Made by a program: the position numbers and the translations under genes | In this document: piece after piece, positions 7,441-17,900 of the stretch | Layout: each line of letters opens with the position of its first letter | Position numbering within the stretch: position 1 is the stretch's first letter | Assembly (NCBI RefSeq): GCF_019602855.1 | Contig: NZ_CP080767.1 | Span: 3,286,001-3,350,000, forward strand | Source: Cupriavidus pinatubonensis | GTDB taxonomy: Bacteria > Pseudomonadota > Gammaproteobacteria > Burkholderiales > Burkholderiaceae | Length of the DNA stretch: 64,000 bases | Direction: 5' to 3' | Notes under the pieces: model-generated | What the model was told of the DNA's origin: nothing | Databases searched by the model: none | Seen by the model: the letters and a program-made list of their open reading frames with translations, nothing else

Positions 7441-7690
7441 TTCCTTACGTTCAAATGTCCATTGCTAATCTTGACGCGTTGACCGGTTATTGAATTCACG
7501 CTGTAAGAATCAAAATTCACCGGCACGCCTGTCTTGACGAATGGTGATGCTTTCTCCGTAGGGAGACGGTGAACTCGTGTTCACGCGATTGCCCCGACGC
7601 GGTTTCCATTCCCAGATTTGGCCCTAGACAACGGCGCCGCCAATGCACTGGCCACCCCACCAATCGCCCCAACTGCGCAACTCAGTCGCT
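7441..7690 (-). pseudogene. Decayed CdiA pre-toxin and toxin-tail fragments
   Basis: Reading down the minus strand: GAIGGVASALAAPLSRA (cdiA pre-toxin scar), then in a shifted frame QIWEWKPRRGNRVNTSSPSP and YGESITIRQD, then back in the first frame VPVNFDSYSVNSITGQRVKI to a stop near 7443, just before the truncated Imm8-like gene. The parts look like one toxin tail broken by two indels. No family is recognised. Its downstream neighbour suggests it was once the toxin paired with the Imm8-like protein. Confidence 0.45.
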
Positions 7691-8035
7691 CATCAACTCA
7701 AGCGCGATTTCCAGTTTTTCTCTCACCTGACGCGAATGAGGCTTTCGCCGGAACATTGCAACATCAATGGTGTCTAGCGAGACATCCTCCTCGCCATCTA
7801 ACTGTCCTCTACGAATCTCTACTTTCACAATCGTTGACAGGCTGGTAAGTACCCAGAAAATGTCTTCCGCCTGCTCCGGTAGCCACTCCAGAATGAATGC
7901 ATGATCAAGCGTCGGCAAGAAACGACGCAGTGCGAGACCCAAGGCATTCGCTCCGGTTTTCGAACACAATTGTTCGGAAGTAACAAGAAGCTCCCTTTGA
8001 ATCGATTCCCTTTTTTCAACTTTCTTTGCTCTCAT
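7682..8035 (-). CDS. cdiI: Immunity protein of copy-B toxin
   Basis: A 117-residue soluble protein (MRAKKVEKRESIQRELL, then LRRFLPTLDHAFILEWLPEQ and VKVEIRRGQLDGEEDVSLD). Its ATG overlaps the stop of copy-B cdiA as ATGA (8032-8035), the classical arrangement of a cdiA-CT/cdiI pair. There is no signal peptide or membrane helix, as expected for an immunity protein acting on a cytoplasmic nuclease. The family is not recognised; the role rests on coupling and position. Its end runs into the cdiA scar at 7610-7690. Confidence 0.65.
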   Translation of the reverse strand: MRAKKVEKRESIQRELLVTSEQLCSKTGANALGLALRRFLPTLDHAFILEWLPEQAEDIFWVLTSLSTIVKVEIRRGQLDGEEDVSLDTIDVAMFRRKPHSRQVREKLEIALELMSD

Positions 8036-11000
8036 TTCAGCTTCCCGGGAAATGCCGTTACTAGGTTACCGTACTTGTCTGTAATCACAGTCATTGTGGA
8101 CGTCGGCTGGTAGTTATTAAACTTGTCGGCTCCCACCACCTGCCCGGCATTTACTTCACGGACGTAGTTGATGTCATTACCGCTTGGGATGGTACGCGTA
8201 ACAGGTGTCGACACGGTGGTTCTGCTCTGCAGCAGTTTCGTAAGATCACTCTCACTAATCGTAAACTGGCTTGCATTCACAGTCGGATCAAGATGTCGAT
8301 CGCCAATGTGAGCCATGCCAGCATTGGTCACGTTGATCCTCGACTGTACTCGACCAGGTACACCGCTAGAGCTACCGCCACCATCAGAATCGACGCCCGT
8401 CACGCCCTTGATCGCCCCGAACAAGGCCACGTTGCCGACGATCGCCTTCGCGACGAAGGCGTCCACCGGGTTCGAGGAGTCGGCCGTGCCTTGCTGATAC
8501 CGCTGCAGCGCTCCGTCAAGCTGCGTCGTTGTGTAGCTATTGCCCTGTGATTGGCTGAGTCGTCCCAGATAATCACGTGCCGCTACATTGGCATCCTGAT
8601 GCGCGATCGCCTGACCATAGGCCTGCTGGTAGAGACCTCGTTCTTGCTGCCGTGCGGCGACGCAGTCAGCGCTACTGCCGCACTTGGCCGCGATCTTGTC
8701 ATCGCTCAGCGCCCCAATCTGCTGCTCCAAGAACGCAGCATTGGAGCGGCACGACACCGGGTCGACGCAGTCTCCCAGCGCCTTCACGTTCGCCTGGAAG
8801 CGCGGATCCTTGACGTTCTGCCACTTGCTTGTGGTGTTGTTCAGCGCCTCGTTCTGCGCCGCCAGTGCCGCCGCGGTGGCATCCTGGCCCAATACAATCC
8901 CAGTCGTCCCACCGACCAACGTCGCCAGTCCCACCGTAATGGCTTGTCGAACCCTGTCGTCGCTGTAATTCAGTACCGGGCTATCCGCGTAGATCGCATC
9001 ACGGATCAGCGGCGCCGCCAGCGCACTAGCCGCCCCACCAATGGCACCGCCGGCGCAGTCGCCACCCGTCAGACTCTGTGCCGCACACCCCAGCAACGCA
9101 TGACTGAGAGCATTCGCCATGACAGTGCCCGGCGTCGCACGGTCCGCACCGATACCCGGAATCGTCGCACCAATCGCATTGGCGCCAACCGCCGCCACAT
9201 CTCGCACGATCCCGTTCGCAAAGGCCTGCCCAAAGCTCCCGCCATAGGCCACCGTATTGATACCGGCACTAATCGCCGAACGCACCACACTCGCGGCCAC
9301 CGCATTCGTCAGGTTGGACTGGACCGCGGCCCAGTCGCCGACACTGATGTTGGTGCCAATGCTCGACACCCCGGCATTGGCAAGCCCCATCGCTCCTAGG
9401 GCGCCCTGCGTCAGGCCGGCCGTGGCGGCCGACACCAGACCGGATTTCAGCGCCGCGCCGAGATCGACCGAACCGGTCATGATGACCTGCCCCACCATGC
9501 TCGACAGCGTGCCGGCAATCAGCCCGGACACGGCCATCGATATCGCGGTGCCAACAGCAGTTGCAGCAAATGCCGAGCCCGCCACGGCGCCAACCACGGC
9601 CAGACCAGCCCCTGCGGTCACGATGGAGATTGCCACGGCCGCCGCGATGGCGATGACCTGGCCAATCGGCCCAAGCCCCTTGTCCTGCTTGATGAAGTGC
9701 GTGTTGATGTCGTCGCTGACCGACCCCTCGGTGTAGTCCACTCCGAGGTTGCTCTTCAGCTGCGCGATCAGCGCGTTGGTCGCCGCCTCGTCCACGCTGC
9801 CGTCAGCACGCACGATGCGCAGCGCATCGTTGACCGCATTGATGCTGTCGGCCTCGATGTTCATGTGCATCGCGCTCATGAACCCGCCCGGCTGCACCTG
9901 CGTGCCGGTGTACTCCATCCAGCCGCCGCTCACGCCGTACGCCGACTTGCCGATGTCCACCACATTGGGCGACAGGTCCAGGCTGCCCGCCTTGACGCTC
10001 AGCGTGTCACCGGCCGACACCACGCCGCTGTTGCGCAAGTTGCCTGCGATGTCCAGGCTGATGTTTTCGCCCGTGATCGTGCCGCCCGTCGGCTTGGTCA
10101 GCGCCTGCGCATAGCCTTCCGGGAGGTAGACCTGCGGCACCAGTGCATTCACGCCCGGGCACACCACGCTGCTCGCGGTGTTGCAACTCGGGTCGGGCAC
10201 CGCCTGCTCCACGTACCAGAGCATCGGCTTATCCAGCTTCGCCACCTGCTCCGGCGTCAGCGCCGTGCCCAGGGTCAGGTTGTGCTCCTTGGCGTAGTCC
10301 GCCGCGTTCTTGTACAGGGCCAGCTTCTCCTGGTCGGTCACCGAGAGTTGGTTCTGGCTGTCGTAGGTCAGGCCATTGACGAAGCTGCCCTGGCCGGTCT
10401 GCTGCAGCGCCGCCTGCTGGAGTTTCTGCCCTTCGGTGTACGGGTCGTAGTAGAAACTCACGTTGCCCGGGCGCAACTCGGGCGGCAACTGGTTGAGCAG
10501 TGCATCTGGCGTGATGCCGGCAAGCACCGAGGTCGCGGCCGACGGATTCACATACCGGGCGCGGTCGCCATTGGGAGCCGGCCCCGACAACGGGTTGCCG
10601 CCCAGGTTGGCCGTGAAGTGCCAGTCGATGGTCGACGCGCCACTGGCCGTCGGGGCGCCGGGCGTCGTCACGATGACCGGGCTGAACTGCCACGGCTGGG
10701 TCGGATCGGTGGCCGGCGTGCCCGGCGGCAGCGAGCCGGCCGGCATGGGCGGCGGACCGAGCGAGATCACCTGCTTGGGCGTCGTCGAAGGTGGCGTCGG
10801 CTGGTTCGGGTTGGTGTAGCCATTGATCAGCGTTGCACCCGTCACGTCCACCTGATTGCCCATCAGGTTGCCCGTATTGACGATCTGGCCGCTTGAGGCG
10901 ACCGTCAGCGCGTTGCCGGCCTGGATCAGCGACTCCTGGCTGCCCAGTACCGCCGTGCCGCCGGTGCTGTGGGTCTTGTCCGATCGGAACGCCCCGGTCT

Positions 11001-11181
11001 TCTCGACCCACAGTCCGGCCCAATTGGCGTTCTGCAGCAGGCTGGTGTTGTCGACGCCGCCGGTCATGTTGACCGTCACGTTGCGTCCGCCCGAGATCAT
11101 CCCACCGTTGTTGGCCAGCGTCGTGCCGGACAGGCTCACGTCACGCGCGCCCTGGATGATGGCGGCAGGCCCGGCCGCCAC
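8032..11181 (-). CDS. cdiA': Orphan CdiA 3'-end copy B with nuclease-like toxin tail
   Basis: An open frame of 1049 codons homologous to the last 40% of the full CdiA. The frame starts inside a conserved stretch (AAGPAAIIQGARDVSLSG), and homology continues upstream to about 11540 in a frame offset by one base. After filamentous-haemagglutinin-like repeats and the pre-toxin region comes AAQNEALNN (about 774-782). The unique tail follows, ending with a domain of about 100 residues containing AHIGDRHLDP, NASQF, TPVTRTIPSG and MTVITDKYGNLVTAFPG. The His/Arg/Thr arrangement recalls BECR-type RNases (inference). The immunity gene overlaps the stop. No promoter, signal or TPS domain is present. Confidence 0.7.
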   Translation of the reverse strand: MAAGPAAIIQGARDVSLSGTTLANNGGMISGGRNVTVNMTGGVDNTSLLQNANWAGLWVEKTGAFRSDKTHSTGGTAVLGSQESLIQAGNALTVASSGQIVNTGNLMGNQVDVTGATLINGYTNPNQPTPPSTTPKQVISLGPPPMPAGSLPPGTPATDPTQPWQFSPVIVTTPGAPTASGASTIDWHFTANLGGNPLSGPAPNGDRARYVNPSAATSVLAGITPDALLNQLPPELRPGNVSFYYDPYTEGQKLQQAALQQTGQGSFVNGLTYDSQNQLSVTDQEKLALYKNAADYAKEHNLTLGTALTPEQVAKLDKPMLWYVEQAVPDPSCNTASSVVCPGVNALVPQVYLPEGYAQALTKPTGGTITGENISLDIAGNLRNSGVVSAGDTLSVKAGSLDLSPNVVDIGKSAYGVSGGWMEYTGTQVQPGGFMSAMHMNIEADSINAVNDALRIVRADGSVDEAATNALIAQLKSNLGVDYTEGSVSDDINTHFIKQDKGLGPIGQVIAIAAAVAISIVTAGAGLAVVGAVAGSAFAATAVGTAISMAVSGLIAGTLSSMVGQVIMTGSVDLGAALKSGLVSAATAGLTQGALGAMGLANAGVSSIGTNISVGDWAAVQSNLTNAVAASVVRSAISAGINTVAYGGSFGQAFANGIVRDVAAVGANAIGATIPGIGADRATPGTVMANALSHALLGCAAQSLTGGDCAGGAIGGAASALAAPLIRDAIYADSPVLNYSDDRVRQAITVGLATLVGGTTGIVLGQDATAAALAAQNEALNNTTSKWQNVKDPRFQANVKALGDCVDPVSCRSNAAFLEQQIGALSDDKIAAKCGSSADCVAARQQERGLYQQAYGQAIAHQDANVAARDYLGRLSQSQGNSYTTTQLDGALQRYQQGTADSSNPVDAFVAKAIVGNVALFGAIKGVTGVDSDGGGSSSGVPGRVQSRINVTNAGMAHIGDRHLDPTVNASQFTISESDLTKLLQSRTTVSTPVTRTIPSGNDINYVREVNAGQVVGADKFNNYQPTSTMTVITDKYGNLVTAFPGKLK

Positions 11182-11632
11182 GGTTTCGTCGGCCGAACAG
11201 TTGCTGCCCTTGTAGCTGCCCCCTGCGTTGCAGCCCCCTGCGTACGACGGATTGAGGTTGCCGTAGTCCTTTGTGCAGTGTCACCGGATCCATGGCCTTA
11301 TTGACCACGGTCGGCGCGGTGATCGACACATCGGCGTTGACCGACTGGATGGTGCCGCTCTGGTTGGTGACACTGTTCCCAGCGGTCAGACTGACATTGC
11401 CCTGCGCAGCCAGCGTGCCGTTCAGGTTTCGGATGTTCGCCGCTTCGATGGTGAGGCCCTGGCCAGCCCCCACGGTGTTGTTCTGTTGCTGCCAGCTCAG
11501 ATCATCGTAGTGCGGGTTCGGGTTGGCGACGGCCTGCAACTCTAGACACAGCTTGGCTTTGCAGGCCGTCAACACCCCGACGCGGGTGCCGGTGGCGGCT
11601 TTTTGCCCCAGACGCGGTTTTTGCCCGCGCAA
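11141..11632 (-). pseudogene. 5' end of copy B, separated by a one-base insertion
   Basis: From about 11540 this frame reads NPNPHYDDLSWQQQNNTVGA and follows the parent CdiA residue by residue to VNKAMDPVTLHK. It then loses the frame at the T-run 11270-11272, where the parent at about 15000 has one T fewer. Restoring that base would join it to the frame 8032-11181. Upstream of about 11540 the sequence (QKPRLGQKAATGTRVG) is not homologous to the parent and marks the module boundary. Confidence 0.7.
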
Positions 11633-11711
11633 TCCGGTTTCCTTAAAACGAAATGCGCGCCCGCGTGAGCACGCGGATGATGGTTGCGTCTAGCCTGGCC
11701 TTTATTGCCCT

Positions 11712-11753
11712 CCAGAAACGACGAACCCGGCCGAAGCCGGGTTCAGCAAGGCT
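11712..11753 (-). terminator. Intercassette hairpin, copy 2, behind cdiA-immunity
   Basis: A perfect 9-bp stem GAACCCGGC/GCCGGGTTC with loop CGAA at 11723-11744, 20 bases past the stop of the small immunity-like gene. It shares both hairpin and flanking CCAGAAACGA with the element at 3268-3309. It is the likely transcript end of the CDI operon, though no strong T-tract follows. Confidence 0.55.
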
Positions 11754-11762
11754 TTCACAACA

Positions 11763-11900
11763 TCAATTCAGTAATTTTTCGATGACCAAGTATCCAACAA
11801 ACACCACAGCTGCACCGACCAATATGCAATAGACGGACTTTTCTGCCTTGCTCATCCGTTTCCATTGCTCTGGCGATGGCCCTCCTCCTACTGCCGGCAT
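11763..11900 (-). CDS. cdiI: 45-residue single-span membrane protein, candidate CdiI for the intact CdiA
   Basis: ATG at 11900 follows a near-perfect AGGAGGA that itself overlaps the cdiA stop (11910), so the two genes are ten bases apart and coupled. The product starts MPAVGGGPSPEQWKRMSKAE and then has one hydrophobic helix, VYCILVGAAVVFVGYLVI (residues 23-40), ending EKLLN. The position is that of an immunity gene. A membrane immunity protein fits a toxin acting at or in the membrane, but the CdiA tail is not an obvious pore-former. The gene is too short for most gene finders. Existence is likely; the immunity role is inferred. Confidence 0.65.
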   Translation of the reverse strand: MPAVGGGPSPEQWKRMSKAEKSVYCILVGAAVVFVGYLVIEKLLN

Positions 11901-11909
11901 TTCTTCCTC

Positions 11910-14900
11910 CTATTTCGAACCGGTACCCACAGGAATCGAATGACTCCAGGGCACAATCCCGAATGTCTTTCCGCCCGGTGTGCCTATCCCAAGCTCGATC
12001 GCTGTTGCGCCACCGTAGGCATGCGTTACCGCACCAACCACGTTGAATGGGAAGGGGGTGGGGATAGACACAAACGCTTGATTGCCATCTCCATTCAGGA
12101 AAGAGTTGGTTGCTGCTGCTCCTTGCGCTCCCCAGATCCAGCCAAGTGTGGCACTACCCCCAGGCGACCAGGATATGGCAGAAGGATTGCTCTGCCCCAC
12201 ACCGAAGGCGAGATACTTCGTACCATCGACAAGATTTATCACACCGCCAGCCGAACCCGACAATATCCCAACGTTCAGTGTCGCGTAATTTGGCGACACT
12301 GTTCCAAGCGCCTGTTGCGCATTCTCCCCCTGTGCCTGCAGCATCGTGCCTAGCAACTGCGTGTTGCACGGCTGACTGCCATTGCCGCAGGCTGCTGTCA
12401 ACGCAGATCCCCCGAAGGATTTTGGTGTCGTATTGTGGACTTGCTCCGAGTTGTTCAGAGCCTCGTTTTGTGCAGCACTTGCCCCAGCCACCCCGTTCTG
12501 ACCTAACGCTTGCGCCAAACCACCGCCAGCAAGCATAGCAATGGCGGTGATTGCTGCTCGATCCCCCAAAGTCAGGTTTGCAGCGCCGCCTGCCTGATCA
12601 ACGAGTGAACCAGCCACGACAGCCGATGTCGCCCCGCCAATGGCCCCACCTGCACAGCCTGTGCCAAGTGCCGCCGAACTGGCGCAACCTAACGCTGCGT
12701 GAACCAGCACATTGGCAATTTGAGTGTCTGCCGTTGCCCTGTTATCACCAATGCCCGGAATATCCTCACCGATGGCGTACGCCCCCAGCGCCGCCCCTTG
12801 GGTGATCAGGTTGGTCGTCAGCGCATTGCCAAAACTGCCGCCATAGAATGCGTTACCCACACCCGCAGTAATCAACCCGGTGCCAAGGATTGCGGCACCT
12901 TGCTGCCACAGCGCACCGGTTGCGCCATCCTTTGCGGCTTGCATGACGCCGCTGGAATTGCTGACGCCTGCCAGGCTCGCCAGGCTTTGCGTTCCCGAGC
13001 CCGCCACATTGACGCCGGTGTTGAAGCCAAGGCTGCCGGTGCTGTCGACCGTAATGCCGTTGGTCAGGCCCGCCGTGATGGCACCGACCGCTCCCGCCTC
13101 CAGCACCTTGCCGAAATTGATGCCTTGGCCCGACAGTCCTTGAGATACCGCGCTGCTGGCCATGCCAGCCAGCGCGGCCGATGCCATGACGTTGCCCAGG
13201 CCGGCAGAGGCGGTAGCCGTCGCAGCGGCCCATGTGCCGCCTACCGCCGCCGCTTCAGCGGCACCTGCCGCAGCCGTTCCTGCCGCTGCAGCACCAGCAG
13301 CGCCTGCCTCCGCTGCGGCGGCCGCACCAATCGCATAGCTCGCCGCGCCATAGGTCACGATGGCGATAACAACCGCCGCCGCCATGATGGCCCAGCTCGG
13401 CAGCGCGCTTTCCTTCTTGATGAAATTCTGGTGAATGTCATCGGTCACCGTGCTGGCGGTGTACTGCTCGCCCAGGCTGGCGCTCAGCTGCGCAATGAAT
13501 GCCTCGGTGGCCGCCTGGTTGGTCGTACCGTCCGGGTTGGTAATGCGGAAGGCATCGTTGACCGCGTTAATGCTGCCGGCCTGGAGGTCCAGGTTGGCCG
13601 CACTCATGAAACCGCCCGGCTGCACCTGCGTGCCGGTGTATTCCATCCAGCCGCCCTGGACCCCATAAGCCGACTTGCCGATGTTCACGACGTTGGGGTC
13701 GTTATCGATGGTGCCGGCACGGACGACCAGCTTGTCGGCGGCCATGACGGCCCCGCTATTGCGAATCTGACCGGCAATGTCAAGGCTTACGTCATTGCCG
13801 ACGATGGTCCCCCCGGTGGACTTCGCCGTCGCTTGCGCATAGCCTTCGGGCAGGTACACCTGCGGGACCAAGGCTGTGACGCCCGGGCACACCGCGCTGC
13901 TCACCGTGTTGCAACTCGGGTCCGGCACCGCCTGCTCGACGTACCACAGCATCGGCTTGTCCAGCGCCGCAATCTGCGCAGGCGTCAGCGCTGTGCCAAG
14001 GTGGATGTTGTTCGCCTTGGCGTAGTCGGCGGCGTTCTGGTACAGCGCCAGCTTCTCCTGGTCCTGGACGGAAAGCTGGTTCTGGCTGTCGTAAGCTAGA
14101 CCGTTGATGAAGCTGTTGTGACCGGTCTGCTGCAAGGCGGCCTGGTCCAGCTTCTGGCTTTCAGTGTACGGGTCGTAGTAGAACGTCACGCTGCCCGGCT
14201 TCAGGTCCGCCGGCAACTGGGACAACAGGTAGTCCGGCGTCACTCCAGCGAGCACCGCTGTGGCGGGGGACTGATTCAAATACTGCGCGCGGTCGGTGTT
14301 GGCGCCTGGCGCGTTGAGTGGGTTGCCGCCGAGATTGGCCGTGAAATGCCAGTCGATCGTCTGCGGGCCGCCCGTGGTTGGCGTGGCGGGTGCCGTGACG
14401 ATCACCGGGTTGAACTGCCACGGCTGGGTCGGGTCTGTGGCCGGAGTACCCGACGGCAGCGAGCCGGCCGGCACGGGGGGCGGCCCGAGCGAGATCACCT
14501 GCTTGGGCACTGTGGACGGCGGCGTCGGCTGATTCGGGCTGGTATAGCCGTTCAGCAGCGTGGCGCCGCTCACATCCACCTGCTGGCCCATCAGGTTGCC
14601 GGTGTTCTGGACCTGACCACCAGCGGTCACCGACAACACATTGCCCGCCTGGATCAGCGACTCCTGGCTGCCCAGCACCGTCACGCCGTTGGTGCTGTGG
14701 TGCTTGTCCGAACTGAACATGCCAGTCTTTTCGACCCACATGCCCGCCCAATTGGCGTTTTGCAGCAGGCTGGTATTGTCCACCGCACCGGTCATGTTGA
14801 CCGTCACGTTGTTGCCGCCCGAAATCATCCCCCCGTTGTTGGCGAGCGTCGTGCCCGAGAGCGCGACATTGCGCGCCCCTTGGATGATGCCGGCGGGGCC

Positions 14901-17900
14901 TGCGGCCACGGTCTCATCGGCCGAGCAGTTGCTGCCCTTGTAGCTACCGCCCGCATTGCAGCCGCCCGCGTAGGACGGATTGAGGTTCCCGTAGTCCTTG
15001 TGCAGCGTCACCGGGTCCATGGCCTTGTTGACCAGGGTTGGCGCGGTGATTGACACGTCGCCGTTGACCGACTGGATGGTGCCGCTCTGGTTGACAACGC
15101 TGATGCCGGCCGTGACGCTCACGTTGCCCCGCGCGGCAAGCGTGCCGTTCAGGTTCTGCACGCTCGCTGCCTGCACCGTCAGCGTGCCGCCTGCTGCCAC
15201 GGTGTTGTTCTGCTGCTGCCACGTCAGGTCATCGACATGCGGGTTCGGGTTCGCGCACGTGGTCGAGCCCGGCATGCACCCCGGCGTGGTCGTGACCTTG
15301 GCGTCGTAGAAGCCCTGGTTGGTGAAGGTCCCAGGCGTGGTGATGGTGATATTGCCAGCCGCTGCCAGGTCACCGGCATTGGTCAGGTTGCCCGTGCCGT
15401 TCAGGGCCAGGTTGCCACCGACGATAATTTGGCCGGCCTTGCCGACGCGCTCGGTCACGCTGGTCTGGACCAGTCCCGTCACAGTCGAGCCGTCAGCAGC
15501 CTTGCCGATCACGAAAGGCGTGTCGACTGCCGTGGGGATGGAGCAGCCATTGTCCCCTCCGCTGCACTGGGGAATCGTGAGCGGGCCATACATCAACACG
15601 TTGCCGGGCGCAGCCAGTCCCCCCATCGAGGTGCCGCCGATGGCCTGCAGTTGCGTCAGGAATGCCGACAGGCTGGCCTGGTTGACCGTGTCGGTCACGC
15701 CGTCGAGCAGCGATGCCGAATGGCCGTTGTCGAGCGCCCCAACGTTCAGCGTGGCGTCGCCTGCGGCCGAAATGACCCCGCCTTTGTTGGAGAGCGACGC
15801 AGCGGTCATATCCAGCTTGCCACCGCTGGTGATCTGGCCGGCAACGCCCTCGGTCTGCTGCATGACCTTGCGGTCCACCGTCACGGCAGACAATGGCACG
15901 ATTTGTTGCCAATCAGCGGTCAGATCGGGATACCACGTCGGGTTCATCCCAAGGTGCCACATCAGCACCCATTGCGACGAGCCGTTCAGGTCGCCCGTCG
16001 GCACCTCGACGTTGCCTAGCAGCAGCGGAATGGTGCCGTCCGAATTGCGGATCAGGTCGCCGAGGGTCAGGTTGACGGGCGGTCCCGTCATGGTGGTGTT
16101 GCAACCGGCGTCGCCGTAACAGTTGGTTTCCGCCGTGGCATGGCTGCCAATGACCGTCGAATTGACCAGCGCATCGTTGATGACCTGGCCGGAAACGCTG
16201 CCCGCATCGACCGGCGTGCCACGGTCATTGATGACCTGCTGCGCGGCAATGTGCACGTCCCCCACCGCGCCGATCACGCTGGCGGTGTTGTTGAGCGTGC
16301 CGCCGATGTCGATGGCGAGGTTCTTGCCCGCCTGCGTGGTGCCGCCCCGGTTGTCGTAATCGCCGCCGGTGATATTCAGGTTACTCAGCGCCTCGACCGT
16401 GCCAGAGTTGACCACGTTGCCGGCCAGCGCCAGATCGCCGTCGGCGTGGATCGTGCCGGAGTTGCCAACCGTGGACCCGGACATCGTGAGGCTGCTGCCT
16501 CCGACGATGTTGCCCTGGTTGTCCAGCGTGCCGCCGGTGGTCAGGGTCAGGTTGCCCGCGCCCTGGAGCGTGCCGGTGTTGCTGATGCCCTGCGCGCCGT
16601 TGAGCACGGTATTGGCGGCACCGGGCGTCGTCCAAGTGCCGATGTTGTCGATCGATTGCGCCGCGAGCGTGACCGTGTTGTTGGCGCTGATCGTGCCGGT
16701 GGTCGCCGCTGACAGGTCGATTGCCTGGTTAGGCAGGTTGACCGTGGCGTTGTTGCCCGCCAGCACTTGCCCAGCCGCGTTGTTAAAGCTGCTATTGCCG
16801 CCCGTCACCGTCAGTGTCAGGTCGCCCGTGGTCGGACTCTGGCCGGTCAGGTCACCCGCGAACAGCGTGCCGCCCGCGTTGCTGATGAGCGCACCGGTGG
16901 TGACGTTCAGCGTCTGCACGCCAACGATTAGGCCTCCCGTGTTATCCAGCGTATTGCTGGCCGTCAGGTTGACGGTCTGCCCGCCCAGCGTGCCCCGGTT
17001 CACCACATCGGCCATGTCGACGCTGACCTGATTGCCGGCGAGTGTGCCCAGGTTACCCAGCGTGCCGCCGCTGGCCGACAAGGTTTGCTTGGCGACCGTC
17101 GTACCGGCGTTGACCAGCGTCGGCGCGGCCAGCGTCACGTTGGTGGCCTGAGTGTTGCCGATGAGCGCCACGCTGTTGGTCGCCGCCGCGTCCAGCGCGC
17201 CGGCGACCACATTGTCCTGGATCGCCGCCGAGCCGAGTGCGATGTCCTTGCCGCGCAACGTGGCATTACCGCCCACGTAGGGCAGCGCACCGACCGTCAA
17301 GTTCTGGCCTGCGCTCGCGTTGAGGTCGCCAACCGTCAGCACGCCTCCGCCCAGTGTCGTGTTCTGGCCGCCGCTGATGGTCGCATTGCCGAAGCTCAGC
17401 AGGCCGCCCGTGACGGTGGCCGAGCCATTCGTCGCCTGAACCGTGGTGTTCCCGCCGCTGCCAACGCTGCCCGTTACGGTCGCGTCCTGCGCCGCCTTGA
17501 TGGTGGCATCGCCATTAGCGGAAAGCGCGCCATTGACCGTCGCGCTACCGCCGGTGGCCGTGATCGTCGTGTTGCCGGCGCTTTGCGCCTCACCGCCCAC
17601 CGTCACGTTTTGCGCGGCGATCAGCGTCAGGTTATCGTTGCTGCTGACCTGGCCGCTGGTGCTGATGCTGCCGGTTTGTGCGGTGACGTTGATCGGGCCG
17701 GTGGCGGCGACCTGCCCGCCCAGGCTCGCGTCAGTGCCCGCATTCACGGTCAGCGAACCGGGCGAGACCACATCTCCAGTCGTCGTGACACTGCCCGTCA
17801 CGCCGGTCAGGCTCACGTTGCCACCGACGCTGGCCGCTGTGCCGTTGATGGTCAGGTTGCGCTGCGTGGAAAGGTTCAGGTCGCTTGCGGTGATCGCGCT

